This document shows positions 49,068 to 60,158 of a DNA stretch of 64,000 nt, in pieces. Under the pieces are notes generated by a model. It saw only the letters and a program-made list of their open reading frames with translations, searched no databases and had not been told where the DNA came from. This DNA comes from Meloidogyne chitwoodi (lineage: Eukaryota; Nematoda; Chromadorea; Rhabditida; Meloidogynidae): NCBI GenBank assembly GCA_015183035.1, contig JACZZP010000012.1:124001-188000 (forward strand). Reading direction: 5' to 3'. The position numbers and the translations under genes are program-made. Within the stretch, counting starts at the first letter, position 1; each line of letters starts with the position of its first letter.

Positions 49068-49380
49068 TAATTAAAAATAATTTTTTAATAAAGTAAATTA
49101 TTTAAAAATATTTTAGAAAATTAATTATAATATAAAAAATGAAAAAAATAAATAAAAACAAAATTTAAAGCAAAATAAAAATTATTTTCCTAGAGTGGGT
49201 ATCGAACCCCCAACCTTTACATATTATAATCTAAGCGTTTACCAATCACACCACAAACAACACTACCAAAGAAACTTTTTTAAAATACAAAACATTGGCT
49301 AAAAACATTGTTTTTAATAAAATTAATTATTTTAAAGAGGGAAAGACCAATTAAATAATTAAAAAAAATATTAAAAAAAA
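49068..49380. repeat. Duplicated segment, copy 1 (uninterrupted)
   Basis: About 310 bp from TTAATTAAAAATAATTTTTT through the tRNA-like element to GGAAAGACCAATTAAATAA. It recurs with only scattered differences at 51069-51246 plus 52096-52240. Confidence 0.85.
49190..49259 (-). repeat. tRNA-like element (intergenic, undisrupted copy)
   Basis: The minus strand has TGTGGTGTGATTGGTAAACGC (A-box region), an anticodon-like loop around TTATAAT, and GGGGGTTCGATACCC (B box with a good stem). No acceptor pairing found. Confidence 0.6.
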
Positions 49381-50672
49381 ATAAAATTGGTCTTTTTTCA
49401 CTTTTTTTATTCACGCGAAAAAAAAATAAAAAAATAATTTTTATGTATGCCACAAATAAAAAAAAATTAAATTTGTATTTATTTCTTCTAATGCTTCTGC
49501 AAGAAAATAGGGAAAAAAAAGAAAAATTAAATAAAAAAATAGTAAAATAAAATAGTAGTACATTTAAAAAAGGCGGCATTTTTTTGTTATTTTAGCAATA
49601 AAATGTAAAAAAAAAATTAGAGAAAAAAATATAAAAAAAGAAAAGACATTTTTGTCCTAAAAATATATAAAAAATATATAAAAAACATATGTTTTTATTT
49701 ATTTATTGTTTAGGCATTTATTCAATTGAAAAAATAAAAAAAGAAAGCAATTTAACGTAAAAAAAATTTTTTTTTAAAATAAAAATACTGAAAAATGAGG
49801 GGACAAAAATTAATTAAAATAAAAATAATTAATTTACCTAAAAAAAAATAATATTTGTAAAATTTATTTTTATTTTTAGATAAATAAATTAAAAAAAAAA
49901 TTTTAGAAACGTCCAAATGAGTAAATAAAAAATAAATAATTTCGTGATGTTCACATTTTTCTCATGGAAATGGAAACTTAAAAAAGTTTAAATAAAATAA
50001 AAAAAGAGAAAAATAAAATTAATTTAAATTAGTAAAATAAAATAAAAGAAGAAAAAAAATTAAAAAAAAAAAATAAAATTAAAAAAAATATCAATTAATT
50101 TCCAATTGACTTGACAAAAATAAAAAAAAAATTTATTTATTTTATTTATTTATTAAAAAATAAAAGTACTAAAAATACTTAGCTATATTTATTAAAATAC
50201 GCAAAATTAAAAAAAAAAAAATTTTTTTTTTTAATTTTAAAATTTGTCAATCAAATTGATTGACAAACAGAAAAAAATTAATTCAAAAAAAAAATTTATT
50301 TTTTTTTTTGAATTAAAAATGCAATAAATTATTAAAAAAATAAACTTAATAAAATGCGCATTTTTATAAGTACTTATTTCTCTCAAATAAATAAATAAAA
50401 ATAATTTTATTTATTTTTTAAATTTAATTCTTTTTTTTTTTTCAAAATCAAATTTTAGAAAAAATAAAAAAGTTTAACTCTTTTATTTAAAAATATTTTT
50501 ATTTATTTTATTTTAAAAAAATATTTTCTTTTTATTTTAATTTTTTAAATTAAAATAAAAAATATTCCCCCAAAAGACTCCCCTCTCTTCTTTATTTTAA
50601 TTTAATTTATTAATTTAAAAAAAAATAATTTTTTTTAATTAAATTTCTCAAGATTGTTAAATTTATTTAAAA

Positions 50673-53411
50673 ATGTTAAAACAAAGTTGCCCTAATAATT
50701 TAAAAAAATTAATTCCAATAGGAAGACCTTCAGTTACTTTTTCTGATAATTTAGAAGAAGGTAAAAAATAAATTAAAATAAATTTAAAAATAAATTAATT
50801 TAAGAAGAATTACAAATATTTCAAGACAACCAAAAACTACAAAATAATAAAAATATTTTATTTTTTCCTTCAGAAAAAACTCCCCTTTTTAAACAAAAAA
50901 ATTTAAAAAATAAAAATAAAAAAATATTAAAATTATATTCTTGTTTTTGTCAAGAAAATAAAGAAGAAAATAAATTTGATCAAATTGAAGAAGAGGAAAA
51001 TCCAAAAATAAAATTTTTAGTTTGTTGCCTGTCTGTGCCAATAATTGTAAGAGGAAAAAAGATTATTTATTTTTTTTTAATTAAAAATAATTTTTTAATA
51101 AAATAAATTATTTAAAAATATTTTAGAAAATTAATTATAATATAAAAAATCAAAAAAATAAATAAAAACAAAATTTAAAGCAAAATAAAAATTATTTTCC
51201 TAGAGTGGTATCGAACCCCCAACCTTTACATATTATAATCTAAGCGGTGACCGGAAAATTCCTCTTCGGAAATTCCTCTTTTTAGAGGAAAATTCCTCCC
51301 CAAATTAAAAATTTTAAAAATTATGGTTGTTCTTTAGTATATGGGACCCGAACTCGGATCAAGTAACACATATCATTCGATTCCTCTTGTCGAGCTGAGT
51401 TCGAATATATAAGAATTTCTTGCAGGAGACAAATACTCACCGAGTTACAGGTCCCCAAATATCGAAAAACCATAGGGGGGAGTAAGCTCATTTGAGGTGA
51501 TTATCGCGGCTGCACTTAAATTATTTTCACTGAATTAATTATTTTGTTGTAATTTGCGCCGTAGAATAACGCATGTATCAAAAGCCAACGAGAGATGGGC
51601 TCCCAAATGAAGTCATAAAACACTCCCAATAGGTCCAAGTTTGGCGTGTTTCCAGTAAACTTCGATCTTTCATAACTTTGTTCATAATCGTTCAATCAAG
51701 ACGATTTTAGACTCATTCGATAGGTCTCGAAGAGCTCTTTCGAATGAGCTATCATTTGTATAAACGAATTTTTCACACCAAAAAGAGCTTGGTCCCCCCT
51801 ATGGTTTTTCGAATTTCAGGGACCTGTAACTCGGCTCAAACATTTTTCCTAGAAATAAAATTTATATATTCGAACTCAGCTCGACAAGAGGAATCGAATG
51901 ATATGTGTTACTTGATCCGAGTTCGGGTCCCATATACTAAAGAACAACCATAATTTTTAATAATTTTTAATTTGGAGAGGAATTTTCCTCTAAAAAGAGG
52001 AATTTCCGAAGAGGAATTTTCCGATTATTTTGCTTAAAGAGGAATTTTCCGAAAATTTGAAGAGGAATTTTCCGAAGAGGAATTTTCCGGTAATCATCTA
52101 AGCGTTTACCAATCACACCACAAACACCACTAACTAAGAAACTTTTTTAAAATACAAAACATTGGCTAAAAACACTGTTTTTATTAAAATTAATTATTTT
52201 AAAGGGGGAAAGACCAATTAAATAATTAAAAAAAATATTAAATTAAATATTAAATTAAAAATATTAAAAAAAAATAAAAATAATAGTAAATAAATTTAAA
52301 ATAAATAATCTACCTTAATTTTCTCCCAAAAAGCAATGTACTCGTTTTATTGGTTTTCTATTTACTACACAAATAATTATTGAAATTATTCTTCTTTTTA
52401 AAACAACATTTTCTTCTTCTTCTTTTTCTTCTTCATTTTTATTATTAGAATTAATACCTGAATTAATATTTTTAATTATTCAAATATTTTGTATTTTATT
52501 TTTATTTTATGGAATTAAACAAAAACAACCAAAATATTTAAAACCTTTTCTTTATTTTGGGGTTAATTTTATTTTTATTTTAAAAAATTAATTTAAAAAA
52601 ATTTACAAATTTAAAGATTTTTTGGAATTTTGTTCTTCTTTTACTTTTTATTTTTTGTATTATTGAATTAATTGTTGTTGGTAAATATTTTTGTATTCAA
52701 ATTGAATTAACTTTAAATAATTTTTTTAATGAATTATTCAAAAAATCAGAATTATCTTATCAAGAAACTAATTTATTTTTTAATGAATTTGCAGCATATT
52801 CGACAACTGAAAATAAAGTAAAATAAAAAATAAAAAAAAATTAAATAAAAATTAAATTTTTTTAAAAAAGAATTTAAATAACTTAGCAATTAAATTATAT
52901 GGAGAAGACCAAACACTAAGTGCTAGTCAACAACCAATTATTAAAGAAGGTAAATTTAATATTTTGAAGGGAACATTCAAGTTCAAACTTTAAAACATTA
53001 CTTTAAAAATAATACATACAACATGTTTAAACACTAGAAACATTTCTTTTTAAAAACTTAAGTGCAAACTTGGAAAAATGTTTTCTTAAGAACTTTTTTT
53101 AAAAAAACATTATTTAAAACTGCAACAAAACTTGACTAAAAAACATAAGATTAAAGAAAACAACAAAACATCTTAGATCAAACTTAAAAACAAAAACATC
53201 TTATAAACTTAAAAATCATAATTTTAATAAAAATAATATTTGTTTTACAGAAAAACAAATAAATGTTTATCCATCAATTTGGCCAACTTTAATACTTATT
53301 ACTTCACTTTTATTAATTATAATAATTAATTGTTGGTTACTTAATATTGTTTTATTGACATATTTATATTTAAAAAGAGCAAGAAAACAGACAAAAGACG
53401 AAGAATTTTAA
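50673..53411 (+). CDS. Four-TM membrane protein, uncharacterised
   Basis: About six exons encode near 330 residues. A Lys/Asn-rich cytoplasmic-looking N-terminus ends with KFLVCCLSVPII. After a 1.28-kb intron the frame continues with CTRFIGFLFTTQIIIEIILL (TM1), a second hydrophobic stret (LIFLIIQIFCILFLFYGI), a third (FVLLLLFIFCIIELIVVG) and, after a soluble loop, TLILITSLLLIIIINCWLL near the C-terminus. The tail is basic. This architecture resembles the nematode-expanded four-TM (LAPTM/DUF7027-like) proteins but I cannot assign a family. The big intron was enlarged by the duplicated segment and a transposon at 51069-52240. Confidence 0.55.
51190..51246 (-). repeat. tRNA-like element, 3' half of the split copy
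   Basis: It retains the B box (GGGGGTTCGATACCACTC on the minus strand). The A-box half lies at 52096-52130. Confidence 0.6.
51247..52095. mobile_element. Long-TIR non-autonomous DNA transposon (Mutator-like by TSD)
   Basis: It is flanked by the 9-bp direct repeat ATCTAAGCG (51238-51246 and 52096-52104), present once in the uninterrupted paralog at 49.2 kb. The arms are about 230-300 bp, near-perfect over TGGTTGTTCTTTAGTATATG and GAACTCGGATCAAGTAACAC. The right arm has extra copies of GGAAAATTCCTCTT. The 300-bp centre has no transposase frame. It is much richer in GC than the flanks. Confidence 0.85.
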
Positions 53412-53542
53412 GATAATAAAATGTTAAAAATTAATTAAAAAGAAAATTTTAAAAATAGAAAATAAATAGAAAATAAAATAAAATCATTTTATCAAAAATA
53501 TCACTTTTCTTCTTATCAAAAAAAAATCATTTTTCTCCTTTT

Positions 53543-54807
53543 TCAATACAATCCCTCAGCACTATCAAATTTACCAACAGTTGATAATTTTTTTTCAATT
53601 TTAGGTGGAGTTAGTGGTGGATTTGGAATTTTTGAAAATACAAAAGTTATCACATTATTTACCCGAGAAGCAACTTAAAATTTAAAAATAATAAAAAATT
53701 AAATTTAAATTTACGTTCAAATCCTTCACTCAATTTTTTCTCAATTTTTTCACTTGTCTCATTTTTATTTAACAAAACATTTTTATATTTATTAATATTA
53801 AGCAATTCAATTGTATTATTCATTTGAATATTAATTAATTCTTTTTGTATAATTTCTTCTTTTAAATTATTTTTATTATTTTGAATTTTATTTATATCAA
53901 CAGCTAATAATAATGGACAAAGTTTCCAACAAGCATCACTCAACTTTTGATACCAAATAGTTGACATTGTTAAAATTATTGGTTTTTCTTTTGCTAGCTT
54001 AAAATAAAAGAGAAGATTACACGTTTTTCAGTTCTGCCATAACTCTCCCTACCCAGTTGAGTCACAAAATTTTTATGAAAATAAATTTTGAGTAAAATGG
54101 GAAAAGAAATGTTAATCAGAAGGGCCAATGTTTATTTAGTAAAAAATAGACAATCCCCTCAACAAATATTTTAAATTAACTCTTAATAATATCTAAGACT
54201 CAAATGGTTATTTAACAAAATTCTAAAACTTGATTAAATTTTTTAACTAAAAAACCTTAATAATTTTTTCAAAAATATTAATCAAATTTTCCCCAGTTTT
54301 TAAACGTTCAATAAAATAAAGTGTAAAAGCTAATTCTCCTGCCAAAAGAATATCATTATTTTCAAAATAATTTTTAATTTCAAAGAATAATTTTGCAGCC
54401 ATTTTAGCATTATTAATTTCATTTTGTGTAAGAATTATTTTTCTTAAATTTTTTAAATTTGAATTTAATAAAAGTTCTTCTTTAGTAATTCTTTCAAACA
54501 TATTTTTGATAACTAATTTTTCAAAAATTGACAAACTTTGATTATTTTCAATATTTTCAACAACAATTATTTGTTTTTCTTGTTCCAAAACTTTTATTTT
54601 ATTATTATTTAATTTTGTAATAGAAACATTTTTATTCATTGGTAAAGATGTTTTTTTCATTGAAAGAAAATTTTGATTATTATTAAATAATCTTTTATTA
54701 GAAATTAAAGATTGGGAGTGGTGTAAACCTTTAATTAAGGAATTACTACTTTCAATAGAAATTGAATTTTGAAAAAATCCAAAAATTAAATAAATTGATA
54801 TAAACAT
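53543..54807 (-). CDS. Secreted Lys/Asn-rich helical protein, paralog A
   Basis: Three exons encode about 320 residues. The ATG at 54807 opens a signal peptide (MFISIYLIFGFFQNSISI); an upstream in-frame ATG at 54888 would add another hydrophobic stretch. The mature part is rich in Lys, Asn, Glu and Ile and looks all-helical: FEKLVIKNMFERITKEELLL, KMAAKLFFEIKNYFENN and LLAGELAFTLYFIERLK. The last intron falls just after KKLSEGFE, as in paralog B (KLEEGFN). The final exon is Pro/Lys-rich and ends GLY. No known domain. Signal peptide, no TM and fast divergence suggest a secreted effector-like protein, which is inference. Confidence 0.6.
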
Positions 54808-55373
54808 TATAATTAATTTAAAAAATATAAAATAAAAATATATTTCAATGAAATGCTTAAAAATTTTAAAGATTATATAATACCCCAATTAAATTAAAGT
54901 GCAAATATTAAAAAATTTTTTTTTAATTGACGTCAATAAAATGTACTTTCCCCATTACATTTGCCCTTAAAAAAAACAAGGACACAAGTATTGGTAAAAA
55001 AATTAAAAAAAAATATAAATAAATTAAGAAATTTAAAAGTCTAGAGGTTAACTTTTCTTCCTCTTTGTACTTTTCTTATTACAAAACACAGACTAACATA
55101 AATTTTTAATAAAAATACGCTATCATAATAAAGATAAAAAATATTTTTGAATAAAAATAAATTTTATAGAAATAAGAGTCTTTTGTCTTTGAATGTTTTA
55201 TGTTACAAAAAGAAAGTAAAAAAAATTTTAGACAAATAATAGGTAGGTAATTTACATAGATTTAAGACATGAATAAACAACAATTCTTTCTTTCATACAA
55301 AAATAATTTGGAATTTTGTTTTAAAATCTCTTCTCCTTTTTACACAAAAAAAAAAAAGAATTTCTTAATCTTT
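54808..55373. other. Spacer between secreted paralogs A and B
   Basis: AT-rich with no supported gene. It should contain the promoter of paralog A and the 3' UTR of paralog B. Confidence 0.4.
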
Positions 55374-57337
55374 TCAATAAATTCCAGAATCATCATAATG
55401 TTTTTTTGGTTTCTTACCATTTAATTTTGTTGGTAAACTTGTACTACGTTGAGGTAAAAAAATATTTGGAAAAATTGTCAACATTTCTTTCAACAAATTT
55501 CCAATTTTTGAAGCAACTTTAAAAAAAGATATATAATTAAAAAATCTTTTACCATTAAATCCCTCTTCCAATTTATTTTTAATTTCCTTTATATCCTTCT
55601 CTATTTGTTCCTTATTTTCTTTTTCTTCTCTAATCTCTCCAACATTATTTAAATTTAATAAAATATTATAAACATCAGTATGTAATAAACTAAGTGTTTT
55701 ACGTATTTGTTTTTTAACAAGAGTTTCTTCAAAAGATTTTTTAAGTTGAACATTTTGTTTTTCTTTTTCCTCAACATGTAATAATAATTGACCAAGAGAA
55801 AAAGCATTATTGCGCATTTTGTTTTGATAAAAGTTACGATATCGATCATTTTTTATATTCTATTGTGTCAAAATAAATTTTAGTAAGACTCAACTGTCAA
55901 TTATTTTAAATTTTAATAATGCCCGGTAAAATAGAGAGATAGAGATTTTTCCAAATTCGAATTTTGTGGATAAAGAGATGACAGAAACCGACCTCATAAA
56001 ACCAGTTTGAAATTAATTTAAAAATTCAAAATTTTGGACTTAAACATTACAAAATCTGTAAAAATTCGGTCCAACGCAGAGTACTTTATTTTAGTAATTA
56101 TATCTTACTTAAAAACTTTCTTTTTTATTTTACTTACCTCAAAATCTTTTTCAATTTTTTCAATTTCATTTTTTGAGTCTTTCAAACTGTCAGCTAAACA
56201 TAATGCAAGTACTAAAAGTTCTCCAAATTCAACATTTTCTTGTTTTTTAAATAATCCAGTATTTGCTAATAAATTAATAACCAAATTAATATTTTTATTT
56301 AAATTTTGAGAATTTGGAAATTGTTCCAAGTTCAAATTTTTTAATTTTTCAGTAGAAAAATTAATGAAATTGTTCAGATTCTTAAAATAAAAATAAATAT
56401 ATTATAATTATTTTAAATATATAATAAAAATAAATAGATTGGGGAGTTTAAAGATTACAGTCATTCCCTATTTTTTTAATATAAATTCTATTTTCAACTT
56501 TACAAAAAAATTTTTTTTGGAAAATTCCTCTTTTAACACTAACATATCCTCTACAAATAATTTAAAAAGTTTTATCATTTAAGCAAACGCCGAAATAACC
56601 CACCCTTTTTCATATATTCTCCCTCATAAAAAAAAATATTTTTTTCTCATACTTATATATTTTTCTTTTTTTCTTTCTTTATTTCTACTTCCCATTTAAT
56701 ATTTTTACTTTATTTATTTACATTAAATTATTTACAAAAACAAAAATCTACCGTGACAGACCCTCGCTGGGTTAACTACTGTGAATTTTTGGGAAGGGGA
56801 GAAAGTCCGGAATCTCCCCATCTAATTTATTTTTTTTTATAAAAAAATTAAAAAATTCAATTAAAAATTCCCCAACCTTTTTTTCTTCATCTTCCGGCAT
56901 TCCCTCCCCAACATCATGCGGAAATTTCATTGCGGCAGGAACATTTTTAAAAATTTTATTTGAATTAATTGAAGGATATTTTGCTTTAAAGAAAGGTTTG
57001 TTTTAGGAGTATTACCAAAATGAACATAATTATTGTTGTTTTGACTAATTTGAAAATTTGATGGTTTCGTTAGACTTGGAGAGATAAGAGAATTGGAGAA
57101 TAAGGCTAAAATAAATTGTGGAGATTTTTAAATTTAATATTTTTTGAAAATATTTTCTGATTTTATTATTCTGATTTTTTCCGAATTTTTTCAGATTTTT
57201 ATTCTGATTTTTTAAAACAAACAATTAAATATACCTGCAGTAGGTGCAACAACACTTTTCAATAATTCCAATAAAACCAAAGAGATTAAAACTATGTTTT
57301 TCTGCCGTTTAAATAAAAGCAAACAAGGGTCGAACAT
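55374..57337 (-). CDS. Secreted Lys/Asn-rich helical protein, paralog B
   Basis: Six exons encode about 330 residues. Exon 1 (ATG 57337) has a signal peptide, RQKNIVLISLVLLELLKSVV, ending at a split Ala codon. A 32-nt intron (56984-57015) separates NNYVHF from AKYPSINSNKIF. A later exon holds NLVINLLANTGLFKKQENVE and GELLVLALCLADSLK, aligning with paralog A's ENNDILLAGELAFTLYFI. The last intron follows KLEEGFN and the last exon ends DDSGIY. The large second intron (about 490 nt) carries the repeat shared with the neuroligin intron. No known domain. Same gene structure as paralog A at its 3' end, hence common origin. Confidence 0.55.
56590..56840. repeat. Dispersed repeat, second copy (in secreted-B intron)
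   Basis: TTTATTTCTACTTCCCATTT, GGTTAACTACTGTGAATTTT and GGGGAGAAAGTCCGGAATCT match the copy at 6390-6650 in order and orientation. Confidence 0.6.
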
Positions 57338-57694
57338 TCAGATAAATTCTTCTAAAAGAAAAAATTAAAAAAAAAATATTAAATAAATAATAAATAAATT
57401 TTGGGTAAAAAACTAGCCACTTTTATTTAAATTAAGAGATAGTATGGGAAAATTTTAAGGTAAAAATTTGACTCAATCCCAGCCATTTTTTTCTTTGAAA
57501 ATAAAAATTTGTCTTCATTGAAAATTTTTTTTTATACTTTAACATGTGCCTTTTTATTCTTTGAAAATCGATGTCAATGAATGGACTCGTGATTTAATGT
57601 CGAAAGAAATTTAATTTTAAATTTATTAAAATAATTTTTTTTTACTTTTTTGGAGGTTGTTATTTTGAGTTTACCCATTACCAAAAAAATTCGA
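57338..57694. other. Short spacer upstream of secreted paralog B
   Basis: No gene is supported. It is AT-rich and probably holds the promoter of paralog B. Confidence 0.35.
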
Positions 57695-57866
57695 TCAAAA
57701 CAACGACAAAATATCAGAAAGCCCTTCAAAATTAAAAAAAAATAAAAAAACCTCTCACATGCCCAGCATAGTTTTGTTTGATTGCTTCATGAAAATTCTT
57801 TTTTTTTAATTCATCCAAGTAAAACGCACTGAAAAATGTTGATGAACCACTCAAAAATGCCAACAT
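57695..57866 (-). CDS. Possible 47-residue protein (low confidence)
   Basis: An ATG at 57866 opens MLAFLSGSSTFFSAFYLDEL and continues KKKNFHEAIKQNYAGHVR to a GTTTTT donor. A 28-nt gap ending TTTTGAAG leads to GLSDILSLF and a TGA at 57695. Composition is more protein-like than its surroundings and it could be a small mitochondrial-type membrane protein, but the intron is unusually short and I recognise no family. Confidence 0.3.
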
Positions 57867-58096
57867 ATTTGATTATAATTATTTTTTGTTACTAAAAAAT
57901 AATTTAAAAAATTAAAGTAAAAAAAGATCAAAATATTAAACTGTTTTTAAAAACAATTAAAAAAATAAAGATATGAATAAAACAATAAATAAACTTTTAA
58001 TTATCTTAAATAAATTAAATAAAATTAAATATTATTCTATGTAAGGCAATTTATCTAAAAGGCACTGTTCCAAAAAAATAATTATCAACATTTTTC

Positions 58097-58660
58097 TTAA
58101 AAATTTTTTCCAATAACAGCCAAATTTGCTTTAATTGACGGATCTAGCTTAGCAAGCCATTCAGCAACGTTGAACTTAAATTTTTATTTATTTAAAAAAA
58201 TGTTTTTGTCCCAAAATTTTTTTAATAAATTATAATAAATAAACCTTCTCGCCAATATCATCAAACATTTCCAACAAAGCCTCAATATAAGCCTTTTTTG
58301 CTTCTTCTTGAGTTTTTCCTTCAACACTTTTCCAAGCATCCCTTTAAAAATTTTTAAATTAATTTTTTTCCAGAAAAAAAATGAAAGAACTAAAAAAACC
58401 TCTACAGAACGTTACATATGAAAAACAAATTTTACCATTTCTTTCGTTCAACAAGACTAAAAATTCCAGGTCTGTCAGTATTCACATTACCAATAGTTGC
58501 CTGTTTGAACAAAGAGTAGAATTTAAGTTTCTGGTCATTAGAAGTTTGTAGAGGACCTAAAAATATTTTTTAAATTTTTCTTTTTAAAAAAACCTTCTTT
58601 TGGCAATTTCTGAACAATATCAACTGCCGCTTGAAATTTTTCTTCAAGACTTGGAGCCAT
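58097..58660 (-). CDS. acbp-1: Acyl-CoA-binding protein (ACBP)
   Basis: Four exons encode about 120 residues. ACBP is a cytosolic four-helix protein that binds medium and long-chain acyl-CoA esters. It starts MAPSLEEKFQAAVDIVQKLP. The binding signature is intact: LKFYSLFKQATIGNVNTDRP and RKKWDAWKSVEGKTQEEA followed by KKAYIEALLEMF, with the Tyr, Lys and second Tyr that contact the adenine and phosphate. The last exon, FNVAEWLAKLDPSIKANLAV, extends the protein about 30 residues past the usual 87. Confidence 0.94.
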
Positions 58661-60158
58661 TTATTTTTAAAAGAAAATAATTAATTTTTTAAAAATTTAT
58701 CTGAAATTGAAGAAAAATAAAACTGAAAAAATAAATTAGAAAAGGTGAGAAATTGCGCGCAAAACGTATAAATAAATGGAAAAAAACAAGAAATCAATAA
58801 ACAAAACTTCTACGATGAAAAAAAAAAGAATAAACAATGGTCAATTTTTGTCTCTTTCTCTAAATGCTATATTAGAGAAAAAGTTAGACAAAACGCCAAA
58901 AATATATAACAAACATTTTTAAACTTTCTTTTTTCTTACGTAATTTTTATACATACTCTCTCTCTTTTAGCTATTGTTTCTCTAACGAAATCCGGAAAAT
59001 ATATAAATTCCGGAAAAGAAGGCAAACGCAAGTTTTATTTTCACTCTGCTTTTTTTCAAGCTTTAAATATCTTCCGGAATTTAAGTTTTCAGTATTTGTA
59101 GCAGAGAAAAATACAAAAGAAAATGTATAACAGAAATAAGTGAAAAATGAGTCTTGTTAAAGGAAGTTTAGGCGAATTTTTTTTTAAAGTTCAAAAAGTT
59201 TCATAATTTAAAAATAATTTTTTAATGTACTCTAAACATCCGGAAAAATTAAATATATTTTCTTTTTTTAAAGTGCGAAAGGTTAGAGACGCAAAAAATT
59301 AAAGAGAAAAAATATTATTTTTCTCTAATTTACATTAAAAAAGGTTTTCATCATTTTTAATATTTGGCTGATGCAAGAAATTATTAAAATTAATTTAATC
59401 TGATGCAAAAATATTTTCTAAAAAATTGTTTTTTTAGAAAATATTTTAGAATTTAAAAATTAAATTAATTTTTATTTTCAAGAAAAATAATTTAATATTA
59501 ATTAATAAAAAAAAGAATTAAAAATTCAAAAAAAAAGGAGAACAGAGGATATAAATAAGGTTAATAAATTTGTTTATATTCTTTAAAAAAATTAATTTTT
59601 AAATTTATATTTTTTTTCAGAAATTAAAAAATTGAGAATAAAAATAGATAAAAAGGTGTTTTATTTTAATGAATCAGAAGAAAGGAAAAAAATAAAATAA
59701 AATCAGACTGCGATATATTGTTATTTTTAATGACCGGGCTATCACTTAAAAAACGTTCCAATTAAACAGATTTTTTAATAAAAATAAATAATAATTTTAA
59801 AAAGATTTAAATTACAAACTTTTTTAAAAATTAGGAACATTATATTCTCTTAATTTAATTTAAATAAAATTAATTTAAAATTTAAATTTAAAAATAAGTA
59901 TGATGATATAATTAATTTTTTAGACATTAAAAAAAAAAAGTTGCACTTTTTGTCTATTTTTTCCACATTTCTTTAATTAAAAAAGGCTTTTTAAGTAAGC
60001 GCAAAAGTGAATAAAACACAGTCAAAAATTGACTTATTTCATTGATATATTTTTTAAATAATAATATTATTAAAAAAATTAATTTCTTCGAAATTTAAAT
60101 TTTTAAACACTCAAAATTAAAAAAATTTTTTTTTATTAAAAAAATTTTAAGGGAAAAA
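58661..60158. other. Divergent spacer between ACBP and secreted paralog C
   Basis: No gene is supported. A few TCCGGAA words occur near 58990-59080 and 59238. It presumably contains both promoters. Confidence 0.45.

Larger units (their letters stand above)
48324..50672. other. Long AT-rich gene desert
   Basis: About 2.3 kb of A/T runs, many self-complementary. No coding frame is supported. The only structured part is 49068-49380, holding a tRNA-like element whose duplicate lies 2 kb downstream. Confidence 0.6.
51069..52240. repeat. Duplicated segment, copy 2, split by a transposon
   Basis: The left part (51069-51246) and right part (52096-52240) rejoin to match 49068-49380. The tRNA-like element is cut inside the anticodon-to-D-arm side at ATCTAAGCG. 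Confidence 0.85.

Noticed and set aside
49280..49579. 99-residue Phe-rich frame in the AT desert
   Set aside because: It is built of Phe/Leu/Ile/Lys codons from A/T runs, lacks splice or start context and overlaps the duplicated segment.
51744..51953. 69-residue frame in the long-TIR transposon as a transposase fragment
   Set aside because: It runs into the inverted arm, has no DDE-like residues in order and no homology that I recognise.
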